DNA from: Haliclona indistincta | Taxonomy: Eukaryota > Porifera > Demospongiae > Haplosclerida > Chalinidae | Length of the DNA: 64,000 nucleotides | NCBI GenBank assembly: GCA_964017065.1 | Contig: OZ024783.1 | Span: 3,335,665 to 3,399,664 of the forward strand | Direction: 5' to 3' | In this document: positions 32,110 to 43,809 of the stretch, one piece after another | How positions within the stretch are numbered: the stretch's first letter is position 1 | Layout of the letters: every line of letters begins with the position of its first letter | Notes under the pieces: generated by a model | Databases searched by the model: none | Told to the model about the DNA's origin: nothing | The model's input: the letters and a program-made list of their open reading frames with translations, nothing else | Position numbers and translations under genes: made by a program

Positions 32110-34728
32110 TTATAGTAATTGAAAATAGGATACGGACCCGCTTTATGGACCAACGTCAAAATGGCGGAATAACTGTAGTTACTTGCTTGCGGCGCCCACG
32201 ATTCGATTCGTGCTGATTTCACACTACTTCTACTTCCATGTCGAGTAGATAATACCCTCGCTTAACTTTGAGGGCTTTCTTATCATATATTCTGGCACTG
32301 TACGACGCAGCCGGATCCGGTGCGATCGCCGCGAACTGAACTCGTTCCAGCAATAGGAAAGGATACCTGTGGACATTCCAATTGCAGATGAGATGACTGA
32401 TGAAGCCTATAGTACGAAAAGGAACAGTGGCTATGTCAGTCGTGTTGGTTATTATATTAATCAAGTGCATTTTTATTGGTCCATCTGTATGCCGTAAACT
32501 GGTCACATATCGACCAAACATAGTATGACAAGCCTATATTTGCACGTAATGATTAAGTTAATAGTGAGATATACAAGCTATCAGCTGATATTATTTTTAA
32601 AAATCGGGGTCATCCCTACATAACCGTGCCCTAGCGGCACGGTTAATAACTACTAAGATGGCAAGGGAAACTACGATATTGTGTTTGGAATATTGTCGTT
32701 CAATACATAATTATGATGTTGGTCTCGGCATGACAATACCATATACTAGTGATACAGTGAGCATGTGATGGGTCAGAGTAGACTGCTTCTTTGAAAGCAC
32801 CTAATTGTTACATGACTAAACCAGGATATGCAGTACTGAACTTTTGGTCCATCCGTAACTAAACCTTATCACATTTGGACCAAGCATGCATGCACAGTAT
32901 TACTAGTTCGAAGTCAATGCAGAGTACAGATAGAATTCAAGTTAAGGTATAATTATACTCAATTAATAATGTTTTGTTCCATTGGGTAATTGATGCAGAT
33001 GACAGTGGGATAATAATATCAGAAGATATCCCAAGATACAATGAGATATCATGGAAATAACCAAGATATTTGAGTTGGATATTGTCGTTCAATGCATATG
33101 AGGTTGTTCTCGGCATGACAATGCCATGTACTAGTGATACAATGACCATTGAGTAGACTAGTAGTACTACTACTTCTTTGAAAGCATCTAATTGTTAGAC
33201 CAGGATATACAGTAACTTTTGGTCCATCCGTATAACTAAAACTGATCACATTTGGACCAAGCATGCACAGTATTACTATATAGTTCAAAGTCAATGCATA
33301 TTACAAATGTGTCAATTTACTGCTAGAATTCAAGTTAAGGTAATTATACTCAATTATTTCCATTGGGTAATTGATGAAGATGACAGTGGGATGATAATAA
33401 TATCAGAAGATATCCTCGAAATAATTAAAGATATCCCAAGATATATAATGAGATATCATGGAAATAACCAAATGTGAGTTGAAAATATCATGGAAATGTG
33501 AGTTGAATATTGTCGTTCAATGCATATGAGGTTGTTCTCGGCATGACAATGCCATGTACTAGTGATACAATGAGCATTGAGTAGACTTATAGTACTACTA
33601 CTTCTTTGAAAGCATCTAATTCTTACTTGACTTTCACCAGGATATAAAGTAACTTTTGGTCCATCTGTAACAAAAACTGATCACATTTGGACCAAGCATG
33701 CACAGTATTACTAGTTCAAAGTCAATGCATATTAGAAATGTGTCAATTTATTGCTAGAATTCAAGTGTAAGTAATTACAGTCAATTAATAATCTTTTGCT
33801 CCATTGAATAATTGAAGAAGATTACAGTGAGATAATTATGTGAGTTGAATATTGTCGTTCAATGCATACGAGGTTGTTCTCAGCATGCACAGATGTCCCA
33901 AGCCAAGGCTAACACCATCAGCATTCAAACAACAGTGTCCCTCTATAGTATCATCGATAATTCTTGCTTTATTTCACTGGTATCTTGTTTATTTTTTTGA
34001 TATCTTACCGATAATAATACTTATTTCAATGAGTCTGTAGTACGTTGGTCCAATTGTGAACAATTTTATTTGCAAATAGACCATCACTTGAATAATCTAC
34101 CTTTATTTTATATACTGGACAATTATTAACAGGAAATGATCCGATTTTATTATCAAGTGGACCAAAATTTATATAGCTAGCTATAATCATTTAGCAGCAA
34201 AATGAAGCAGTTTGTAATGTGGATACTCCTAAATTTGTAGTTCAGCATTACACTTGGTCGAAATCTGAACAGTTTTGTTGCCACAGATGGACTAACGCAC
34301 TTATTTTGTAGTACACCATTACACTTGGTCCGAGCGACTTGGTCCAAATGTGAACAGTTTATTTGCAGATGGACCAACGCACTTGATTAATCTACTACTT
34401 ATACATTATACAGGATTATTCTACTTGCAGTTGTGTCACATTATGCATGTGAGACAGCAGTGTTACAGTAACAAAAAGAACTATAGGGAATTGTAGGCTC
34501 GACTCGCCTCGATATCGCGATCAGCGCTATTGAATTCTGTGGACAAATCAATTCGGACAAGTGAAACCAAGGCACCATCTCTCAATTTGGACGATGTGTA
34601 AGAAGAAGGTTGAGCGAAATCAGCACAAAGTGGGTCGTGTGCGCCGCTAGGCAGCAAAGCATACTTTACGCCGCCATCTTGACGTTGGTCCATAAAGCGG
34701 GTCCGTACCCCGTTTCTAATTACTATAA
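32110..34728. mobile_element. 2.6-kb inverted-repeat element with 'TTGGTCCA' repeats
   Basis: Ends TTATAGTAATT and AATTACTATAA, extending through 'ggacccgctttatggaccaacgtca', are inverted for about 55 bases; TA flanks both sides. Inside, a unit of about 350-430 bases (starting GAATATTGTCGTTCAA at 32690, 33072, 33499 and 33846) is repeated three and a half times. The 8-mer TTGGTCCA or its complement TGGACCAA recurs more than a dozen times, including in the termini. No transposase frame; one 100-residue minus frame (32219-32521) next to the left end is unrecognised. Confidence 0.75.
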
Positions 34729-34730
34729 TA

Positions 34731-35786
34731 CCTGAAGCTACATGAGGGTCATCTAGGTATCACAAAGTGCAGGGACAGAGCACGACAGTCTGCCTGGTGG
34801 CCAGGTCTCTCCACACAATTGGAAAAGATCGTAACGAGCTGTGAAACATGTTGTAAACATCAGCAGCAACGAGCTCAACCCCTGGTCCCATCAGAACTGC
34901 CTGAGTTGCCATGGCAGAAGATAGGCACTGACCTATTCGAATGGAAGGGTGATCCATTTCTACTCTATGTTGACTACTATTCTCGCTACATCGAAATCGC
35001 TAAGCTGAACAGAACCACAGCAGGAGAATTTATCAACAAATCCAAGAGTATCTTTGCCAGACACGGAATCCCAGAGATTGTCTTCTCAGATAACGGACCG
35101 CAATACACAGCTGAAGCTTTTGAAGACTTTGCCAAGAGCTACCAGTTTGTCCACAAGACAAGTAGCCCCTATATTTTCCACAGAGCAACGGAGAGGCAGA
35201 GAGGGCAGTCCGAACAGTAAAGAATATGCTTGAGAAAAGTTCCGACCCCTACCTCGCTCTACTGAACTATCGAACAACTCCAATTCAAGGTGGACAGTAT
35301 AGCCCAGCAGAGTTGCTCATGAGTCGTCTACCAAGGACCAAAGTTCCCACTACACGAGAGAGAAGAAAACCTGAGATACCAGATGAGACAAGAGTTCGAA
35401 ACAGAGATCAACACATGAAGAACAAACAGAAAAAGAACCATGACAAACACCATGGAGCAAGAGAACTACCACATGTAGAAGAGGGAGACAGAGTATGGAT
35501 TCCTACAAGAAACGAAGAGGCTACAGTTATTGAAACGGATGTAGCACCTCGCTCCCATGTGATCAGAACAAATCAGGGCTCGGAGATAAGACGGAATAGA
35601 AAGGATATTATCCAACTTCCTGAAGAGAGAACACAGCAACTGTCTACACAGAACGATCAATCACCTCAATTACACGAGAACAATCAATCACCTCAATCAC
35701 ACGAGAACGATCAATCAACAGGACCAAGAAGGAGCACGCGCACTCAAAGACCCACTGAACATTTCGCTCCGTTCATCAAACATTGA
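34731..35786 (+). pseudogene. Ty3/gypsy integrase remnant
   Basis: Begins abruptly in the zinc-binding domain (LHEGHLG ... CETCCKH). The catalytic core follows (IGTDLFEWKG, VFSDNGPQYTAEAFEDF). A frameshift near 35175 interrupts the segment with the third catalytic residue, then LALLNYRTTPIQGGQYSPAELL continues to the C-terminus (RRSTRTQRPTEHFAPF) and a TGA. Same family type as the element at 1-896 by C-terminal sequence. Confidence 0.85.
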
Positions 35787-35800
35787 CAGAAAGGGAGATG

Positions 35801-36022
35801 TGGTGTTAGACACTTTATGTATTATTCAGTGTATCATGTGCATCATTTATCACCTCTAGTCCCACTAGTATCATGTTCACCTCTCTATTTAAAAAGGCCG
35901 CCTATGTGTGCATGCTTCATTCGATTCACTCTTGATTCTATTTGCTTACTGTTTGATTCCAGTAATAATCATTCAGATCAATATTATCCTGGTCTACCCG
36001 CCCACGTATAGCTAACGCTACA
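35801..36022 (+). repeat. 3' LTR of the Ty3 remnant (222 bp)
   Basis: Preceded by the purine tract GAAAGGGAGATG; starts TGGTGTTAG and ends CTAACGCTACA. TATTTAAAAAGG near 35886 could serve as TATA box. The 218-bp LTR at 52643-52860 has the same polypurine context (GGGAGATG/TGG) and the same CGCTACA end, so the two are related. Confidence 0.75.
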
Positions 36023-36345
36023 GAGATGTATCTTCTTCCATCGCTCTTGCTGGTAGGGGATTTTTGCCGAAATCGTTTGTTCTCATTAAATATTCGCCCC
36101 TCTGTAACTTACAGACAGAGACCTTTTTGCAAAATCCGATACATACGTTTCTTCCTTGTCTACCAAAGTTTATGTCTGACATTTTGTGTGGGTGTGGCAT
36201 GCTCAGGAAAGAAACGCAACTTTTCGTCATTGGGTGGGGCTTGCTACGCCCACAAGACGAATGGCGACTTTCTTGGGTGATCAGTGTGACTGACCAAACC
36301 TTCAACTAACAGTAGAAACCAAAATATTCGTAATCCTGATGTTTG

Positions 36346-37421
36346 GGATTTCCAAAGTTGCCTTTGGACGCTGCAGCTCTTACGGAAAAAAGATTACAAG
36401 CAAGCTTAGGAACATAGAGTACTCTGTACATGATGGACTTCTTTGGTTGACTCACTTTGAATAGCATCTTCAAGTGAACATTTCCATATCCGAGAGCACT
36501 CACAGTACGCCCGTCCCCTAAACCGACCTTCTCTGGGGAGTCGAATTCATGGTAAACAACCAGTAGCTCCTTATTGCAGGTCATGTGACTTGAAGCTCCT
36601 GAATCCACTAACCATTTGTCAGTCTGAGGACGATCAGTAAAAGCAGGGAATGCGCTATTTGATTCTTCTTCTTCAACAGCCACATCAGCTTTGTGAGGGG
36701 ATTTCTTTCTTTCAGGGCAATCTCTTTGTATATGACCAGCTTTCTTGCATCGAAAACAAATTACTGTGCGACGTGGTCTAAACTTCTTGCCTGTGCCTCC
36801 TACTAGCGCTGCGTCTCTCCTTGGGACGTCAACCTTTGCTTCCATCATCTGCTCTTCGTGCGGCAGTGCTTGCTGCAGATAGTCCAACGTGACGACGTTC
36901 TCTCGAGCTTCAACAGCAGTAACGAAGGTGGCCCGGAATAGCTCTTTGGTAAGCTGCCTAGCAGGGTTACGACGTCTTCTTCTGCTATTGGTGCGCCGAT
37001 CGCTGCTAGTCGAGCTGTAAGCTCTTTCATCTGTTTCAGGTGCCTTTCGACTGACGTTCCGTCCTTCATCTCAGCGCGGAAATATTGCTTCTTGAGAAGG
37101 AGTTTGTTTGCCAACGTATCTCGCTCATAGTGGTTGCGCAATGCAGTCCAGGCCGCTGATGGCGTCTCCGAGGACGTGACTAGATACAGCTGAGACGAGT
37201 TGATCGCGAGCACTATCACGGAAAATGCCTTCTGCATGCGATCTCCTGCCAAATGCAGCTCGAGCATCTGCTCCTGCGTCCTCGGCAAGTACTTCTGTTC
37301 CATCTACGATCCTCCAGAGTTCTTTGGCGAGCAGCAGGTGTTTCATCTGAAACTTCCAAGTGGTCCACTTAGCGCCATCTAGTTTGTCGATAGCCCACTT
37401 CTCGTCTGCTCCAGCTGCCAT
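36346..37421 (-). pseudogene. copia gag and protease, frameshifted
   Basis: Gag starts at ATG 37421 (MAAGADEKWAIDKLDG), 98 bases from the primer site. A UBN2-like capsid (LKKQYFRAEMKDGTSVERHL) follows, then zinc knuckle CFRCKKAGHIQRDC and aspartic protease box WLVDSGASSHMTC. Frame breaks lie near 37290 and 36920. The protease/pre-integrase sequence ends at 36346 where the composite insertion begins. Confidence 0.85.
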
Positions 37422-37729
37422 GATCTCTTAATACTCGGAAAGTAGAACTAGTCACTGTCTCTCACAGTCAGTCAGTAGAAATCAGTAGATACCAGTGAGG
37501 AAGCCTGGGCCCATAACCTGTTAGCAGCTATACGTTCGCAGTGAAACGGGTTCTACTGAAGTCAAGATTATAATAACACGGAATTGCACAGAACGAATCA
37601 GAAGTAAACAGAAGAGAAACATACACAACAAGAGTTCTATTTATAATGAACTGAACAAGTGCTAACTAGAGGTAGAGGAAGAGAATTTACAAAACAGATA
37701 AATTAACTATAATCAACAATGAATACATG

Positions 37730-37996
37730 TACTTACATTGATAATTATGATTAATAACTGTTTATAAAAAAGTTTTAATGTTATTATAAAGTGTGAACTT
37801 TTTATAAAAAGATGGTGAGTTTGTGTTCTCATGTGGAAATAACTTATTATCTTGAAGAACGATATCTTGTACAACTAAATCTAGTGTCAGTTCTTGCAGT
37901 GAATATGGTTGAAATAATGTGAAAAGAATGTGATCACATGTATAAATCATGGAATCTATACTCTAGTCCCCTCAGTCCACTCCCTGGTGCTATCAG
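37730..37996 (-). pseudogene. degraded LRR remnant downstream of NLR C
   Basis: After the early stop of NLR C a frame still matches the NLR A leucine-rich region (SLQELTLDL, QDIVLQ, LFPHENTN) but with deletions and frame changes. It ends against the copia target duplication. It shows that the ancestral gene had the full LRR tail. Confidence 0.7.
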
Positions 37997-40435
37997 CTAT
38001 TTATTCAACGCTATCATGATAATCAAGATGACTGACATTACTATCGATAGATCCTCAGGTGTACAAAATTGCTGCAAATCTTGAGAAAAGAATAAAGCTT
38101 TTAAAAACAAAAACAGCCATCGAAATCTCCTATTAGCAATAGGAAAGGACCTGATACCCTTCATCAGGAGATCAACCTTATCCCATTCCTTAATGCTGCA
38201 TTTAATACTTAGTCCCCATCTTTCATCAAAGTGGCTGATGCAGTATCCTGTGGCATACCAGTCAAAATCAACTACTGGTTTTACATCTATTGAATGTTTA
38301 CTATAGTCCACCTTCACACTATCCATAATGCTAGGACACTCATATGCACAATGGACCAAATTTAAGCCATCATATTGGTTGATGGCAAGCAGCTGTACCA
38401 ACTCCTGGTACACAGGGTGACTATGATAATCATCATGTCTGTACATTCCTGCCAGAAACCTCACAACAACACTACCTTCCTTTAGCCATTGTACCAGTTC
38501 AAAGCCACTAGGATTCACAATAGCAATATGGAGGGCAGTCAAGTATTCTTGAAGAGTGAGATGGAGGAAGGAGTAGGAGCACCCAGGACCTGTACACACA
38601 TTCACACTTGTAGTCTTTTTCATTGTCCCAAGATGCTCAAAGTCCTCACCAAGATCAGTGAAGACATACCTTTTCTCACACAGACTGTCATAGGCCACCT
38701 TGGCTAGCTGAAGAAGCTGCTGAGTCACCACAGGAGGAAGCTTGCTAATGTCCTCTGTACACTGGAGGGAAGGAGGCATGCAATACCCACTAGGAACCCG
38801 ACGTGTGGACACGAGGTGCCTGCGAATGAGACCACGAGTGAGAGTGTCAAAGAGCTGTGTCATGGTTGTAGGGAAGGGAGTATCTGTGTCATAGCTGTCC
38901 TGGTATATCAGGGCTACAATGACGGCATTGAGAGGGATATACATCATACCATGTATGGGAGGATTACTGGTGATGTAAGACAAGAACCCTGCCAGGATAT
39001 CCCCACTAAACACGCTCTCAGCAAACCGCTTGATATCGTCTTTAGTGAAGCCTATCACCTCGAGGTGCCTGTCTATGTTATGCTGGCAGAGACTCCAGAG
39101 CTCAGCACTTACTGAAGGACGACTGGTGACAATAATAGTAGCCTTTGCCAGAAGCCTACCCTTGAGTAGATTTAAGTAGACAGAGCCCTCTTGACGCTGC
39201 TCACGAGGAAGCTCATCAAACCCATCGCACACGATAAGCATGCCTTCTCCTTCTCCTATTGCAGCCAAGAGCTCCATCATGTTAGTGGTAGCATCACATG
39301 GCAGCAGGTCCCCAAGGCAGCGTGCCACTTGAGCCTTCCTCTCCCTCAAGCGAACTAGTACCACTAACTTGTATGGCTTTACACTCTCTAACTCCACCCA
39401 CTTGTGACACACCTCCCATGCCAGTGTGCTCTTGCCGATACCTGGTGCACCCTCCACCAGGACACAACGTACTGGTCTACCATCCTCTCTGGGCTTTAGT
39501 ATATGATCTAGTGCTATCCGAGCTTTCTCATGCAAGATCTCTTCAGTTAAACCGTGGAGACTTTTTCTAGTAAACTCATCTGCTTGCTTCCTGGTGATAC
39601 CCTTCTTGCTGATGACAGCTAGCTCAATGTAATGCTTGCTGGCAGTAGCCAGTAGCTTATCATCATCAGGGAGTGGCTGTCGGTAACATTTCTTTAGGAA
39701 CTGTTTGTACTGTTTCCTGGTGATAGCTGAGGAGAGGAAACACAACATCCACTGGTCATAAGTGACTGAGTATGTCATTATACCTGTTGTGCTTGAATGA
39801 GATGAAGATGTAATGGAGGATGGTATCATACTATCATTGGTCTGAGCTGTAAGACACTGTCACATGTTATTCCACCATACACACATTCTCTACTCACCAG
39901 CTGATGTATTTGGTGGTAGGGAGAACATCAGTTGAGGAGTGTGCAGTGTCCTGAGTTGAGCTACATCAGAACACCATGCACTGGTCAGTGGATGTACTCA
40001 GACACACATTATCACACTCACCACATGTGGACCTCAGGTTGTCACAGAGGTACTGCATTGAACTGTCCTTCTCTAGTGCTTCCACAAACTTGTGGTAGTT
40101 GCTGGAGTCTAGTCGGATTGCTGTTTCTGTCGCGACTAGTAGCTCAGTCACTTTCTGCTGTCTATGGGTCAAATCAGAAATTTTCATTCTCGTCTCTCGT
40201 GACAGTAGACCAGCGGAGTACAGTTCCGCTGCCAGTGAAGTAGGGTCACTAATGGAGTTCAACATATCAGCATAATGCCTTTGGAACGAGCGGTACTCAG
40301 CGCTCTCGCCGGTCTCCTAAACGCAGACGAATATTACAGACAAATATTACATTATACATAGACTACATACAAAAATATAGCCATGGACAGATTCAGCTAA
40401 AGAAACAGTCTTACCTGGTCGGCACGAGACGCCAT
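37997..40435 (-). CDS. NLR C: CARD-like / NACHT receptor, LRR lost by nonsense change
   Basis: Exons 40435-40415 (MASCADQ), 40316-40022 (CARD-like, NYHKFVEALEKDSSMQYL), 39960-39898 and 39846-37997. Phases agree with NLR A and B. The last exon is open for about 615 codons with Walker A GAPGIGKSTLAWE, Walker B MLIVCDGFDELP and IIVTSRPS. At 37997 a TAG stands where NLR A has CAG (KQLIAPGSG), so the protein ends before the LRRs. It may still make a CARD-like/NACHT protein without a ligand-sensing tail, or be a young pseudogene. It is the best preserved NACHT frame in the window. Confidence 0.82.
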
Positions 40436-40500
40436 AATTACTGTCAACAATAGACTTGTTTGTACATATGTACTTGTTAGCCTCGTGACCAGGCCGTATT

Positions 40501-41360
40501 AGACAACTTTATTATAACGGCTCAGGAATTTAAATAATTAATTTTTGTACGTAAACTCACTTCCGGAGTACATCGAGTGAAGAAAGCTCGAAGAATGGAG
40601 ACGCCAAAACTGCCACATGTGCCTGCTGTAAATAGCCAAGATGCCTGGACGTGTGTGCATTGACTTTAGTAACAACCGTGAAAATGGCAGCAGTGTTTCG
40701 AAGCGTCGTATTCCAAGAAATCTGTTGACAGAACGAAGAGAAAGATAGACGAACGCTCTTGGACTGGACAGAAAGCCTGCTCAAGGGACTACCACCTAGT
40801 ATGTAGTCGGCATTTCCTATTCCAGATACTAGGCACACCCCAGACATCACCCTTAGAACGCGCTTTGGTTCTCGAAAAGCCAGACTAGCTGTGGCGAGTG
40901 AGTCAAGGCACGCGCTGCTATTACGAGACCTTGATCTTCAAGCTGTCAGTGTAGGGCCACATTGTTTCTTGCTTCTAAGAGCTCGCCCAGAGTAGTACAA
41001 GGGATGTCATCTTCTACTAATATCACTACAACCAGAGTTGGCACAGTAGTTTCGACGGCCTCGTCGTCTTTGTCAGCCATTTGCATGGCGCTCCCGTTCG
41101 CTAGCAACTAAACTTTCAGCTAGTGGATGGCTCTTCGCAAACAGCGCTAACAATAGACACTATCATGTGAATCGGCATGCTTTTTACTACCGTTTTTGAA
41201 GTTTATAATCCTCATAGAGCAGGCGCATGTAGTGAGCTACCCGCTGTTCTTGTAACCACCAGCAATGGCAAAGTACTCCAAAATCACGGAAGAAAGTACT
41301 CCGGAAGTGACGTCACGTTCAATTAACATAATCATTTCTGGTTATACTAAAGTTGTCTAT
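40501..41360. mobile_element. 860-bp inverted-repeat element
   Basis: Ends TTAGACAACTTTATTATAAC and GTTATACTAAAGTTGTCTA are inverted. A second inverted block (CACTTCCGGAGTAC near 40558 and GTACTCCGGAAGTGAC near 41296) extends the arms to about 80 bases. The centre shows no gene. It lies where the receptor tail would be expected upstream of NLR C, so the next unit is missing. Confidence 0.7.
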
Positions 41361-43805
41361 TAACCCTCTTACCGCGATTAATTGTAAACGTTACTCCACC
41401 CACGTCACGCGATGGCTGTTTTTGAATTGTGACAGCTATCTCGGTACTGCGCTTTGTCTCTGCTCTGGACGCTTCAGCGCGGAAGCTAGAGGTACGACAA
41501 TGTTTTCTCAACCTGTACTACAGTACGTATCGGTTATAGCGTGGGTCTTTGATTTTTGGTGATTCTATCGTTATAAGCAGTATATCGTTATGCTCGATAC
41601 TGATTAATATTCATAGACTATTAATAATGACATCATCTGGAAGTAATAATACGCACGCACGGCAGCTGGGCAGCCATGCAGCTTGCTCTGCTACTGTAGC
41701 AGCCATGGAAAGTTCTATCAAACGCTGAACGTTCTCATCAAGCATGGTAAATACAGGTATCACCTTCAGCTCCGCTTCTCTACGTCCATACATCTTTGCA
41801 GACGAGTGAGAAACACAAAGTACACGTTGACCAGCATAGCAATTGCTGCACTAACAAAAAGTGCTGGTGCGATGCTGCGATCGATCGATCGCGATCCGTC
41901 GTAGCTGAGGCTCTTCAGCAGATGTTCTCATAGACACGCCAATGTGGGCGTGGTCGGCTATCGCTAAAAGCGATCCGCTTTAATACAGAATAGTGCGTTT
42001 TGCCTCGCGTCTTCCTATCGTTATACCAGGTTTATCGCTATAGCCGAGATCGCTATACCCGATACAATTTGTATGGTGAGGTAACGTTTTGCTTTTGATT
42101 ATTCGTGATTCCATCGCTATAACAGATAAATCGTTACTCGCGGTCACGCTATAACCGATACGTACTGTATGTCCTGGGCTACTGTTATTTGTCCATCAAA
42201 GCTTGAGTTGGACCGTCAAAGCTATCTGCTACCATCATACACTTACGCGAGCAACTATTCTTCGCTTCTTCCCTACACCACGCAGCGTAAGCTGTACCAG
42301 GAACCTTCTGTGTTGTTCAAAACTGGACCTTGGCCATTGTGGAAGACTGTTTGAGCGTGATAACGACATCATCAACGGCTTTCAACTTGTACCGGGCGTG
42401 TCTAACTCCACCTACCTCACCGCCATTTTTCCAATCATGTTGCTGTAACTTGGAGAGCAGTTTGTGCCGCTTCTACTCGCCTCTGCGTGTTTGCTACAGC
42501 TAAGTGAGTGTTGTCTATCATACTAGTGTACTCCAGAGCTTTGCTAGTAAACTTTTAAGCTTTGTATGACCCGTCAAAGCTACTCGTCAGCGAGTGATGG
42601 CGGACGAGTGAGTTGTCACGCTTCTCCTTCGTGTTTCTCTGTGTACACGGCAACTACAGCCTCTTAGGATGTTTAGAACTTGACCATGGTCATTGTGGGA
42701 GCCTTTGTGTGTGTGTTACTAAGCACAACTGCTGTTGACAGCCTTGTTGGAGCTCATTTTCTGCCTCAACTAGAACAGAAATAATTTCCAGGAGAACACA
42801 GCTTTGTTGCTGCACACTTTGTATCACTATTTTACACTTCCAACAGCTTAGTAAGTGTTATAAACATCTGGTTTGCCTTGAGCTATCTACTAGCAAGCTA
42901 TTGAGTTATTTGTGACAACCAGGTGAGTACATTTTTATACTTATTGTGCCAGCAAAGAACACTGCTTTCTCTGTACAGCGTACGTGAGCGACGTGTATAT
43001 CGTCAGGATGCTCAGGCTTGCTATGGACGATTGTAATCTTTAAAAAGGTGAAAATAGAATGTATTTATCTTGTGTATAATGTTTGTTTTGCTTGTGTGTG
43101 CTTGGTGCTAGTGTCTCTTACATTATAACCAGTAAAGCATGTGTGTCGTCTTGGCTGAAAAATGTCGTGATTGTTGTGTGTATTGTAGCTTGATGGTAGT
43201 CATGGCGTGTGCATTGTAGCTTGATGGTAGTCATGGCAGTAGTTAGTGTGTCATACACTTCAGTTGTACAGTTATATTATGCTCATGTTATCAGTGTTAT
43301 TAGCCTCTTCTCATCTATTACAGTGCTGAGAAACTACCATGCTATCTGCTGATACCTTGACGTGTTTTTGCTGTCTGCTCAAGATCAAAATACTTGTTCA
43401 AGCTTTCCATTACTTTTATGTTGATTGCTGTGATTGATAATAATATTCAAACACACACCACCCTCTTCTGCCTGAGTAGCAAACTGTCTGTGAAAGCAAG
43501 TACAGCACTCGTCTCAACAACAAAGCTGTGTAGACACTGTACTATTGCAGCAAGAAGCTGTCAGTTATCACTGCTTGGTGGGCGTTTGTTTACACAGACT
43601 AACGAGTGTTAGAAACCACAATAAACAAGTTAGAATACTATAGCAACTATGTTTCAACGTTGCCAAGGAGTTTTGGCTGCAACAAAGTAAGTTGGCTGGC
43701 GCTAGCGGTAGCTGTTTCGAGGTAACGAAGACGCGCATATATATATGCGCGTCGCGTATACGGGTGGATTTCATCGCGCATAAATATATGCGCGTCGCGG
43801 TAAAA
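41361..43805. other. gene-free stretch
   Basis: No convincing coding sequence. It holds diverged direct repeats containing 'cgctataaccgatac' (about 41520-41600 and 42000-42170), a GATC-rich palindromic spot (41880-41895), and a short palindromic cluster of ATATATGCGCGTCGCG at 43735-43800. Confidence 0.6.
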
Positions 43806-43809
43806 GGTA

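Larger units (their letters stand above)
32015..36345. mobile_element. 4.3-kb composite insertion inside copia integrase
   Basis: The copia frame stops at 36345 (after KGNF) and resumes at about 32014 (KFGHSRCW). The intervening DNA comprises a Ty3 remnant (34731-36022, perhaps also 32015-32107), a 2.6-kb inverted-repeat element (32110-34728) and about 320 bases of unassigned sequence (36023-36345). Boundaries are set by the copia reading frame and may shift by a few bases. Confidence 0.75.
27728..37718 (-). mobile_element. Ty1/copia retrotransposon with nested insertions
   Basis: Two LTRs of 200 bp once inserts are removed: 27728-27782 plus 29037-29184 on the left, 37519-37718 on the right, differing at about two positions. 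The 5-bp target duplication ATGAA lies at 27723-27727 and 37719-37723; unit 1 has one copy (TCATGAATACATG). The primer site next to the right LTR, GGTTATGGGCCCAG, is complementary to the anticodon arm of initiator tRNA-Met, the half-tRNA priming known for copia. A purine tract AAAGTAGGAG precedes the 3' LTR. Coding order on the minus strand is gag, protease, integrase, RT, RNase H. Confidence 0.92.

Noticed and set aside
34481..34693. 70-residue minus frame near the right end of the inverted-repeat element
   Set aside because: Covers the terminal inverted repeat; no domain and no partner frame at the other end.
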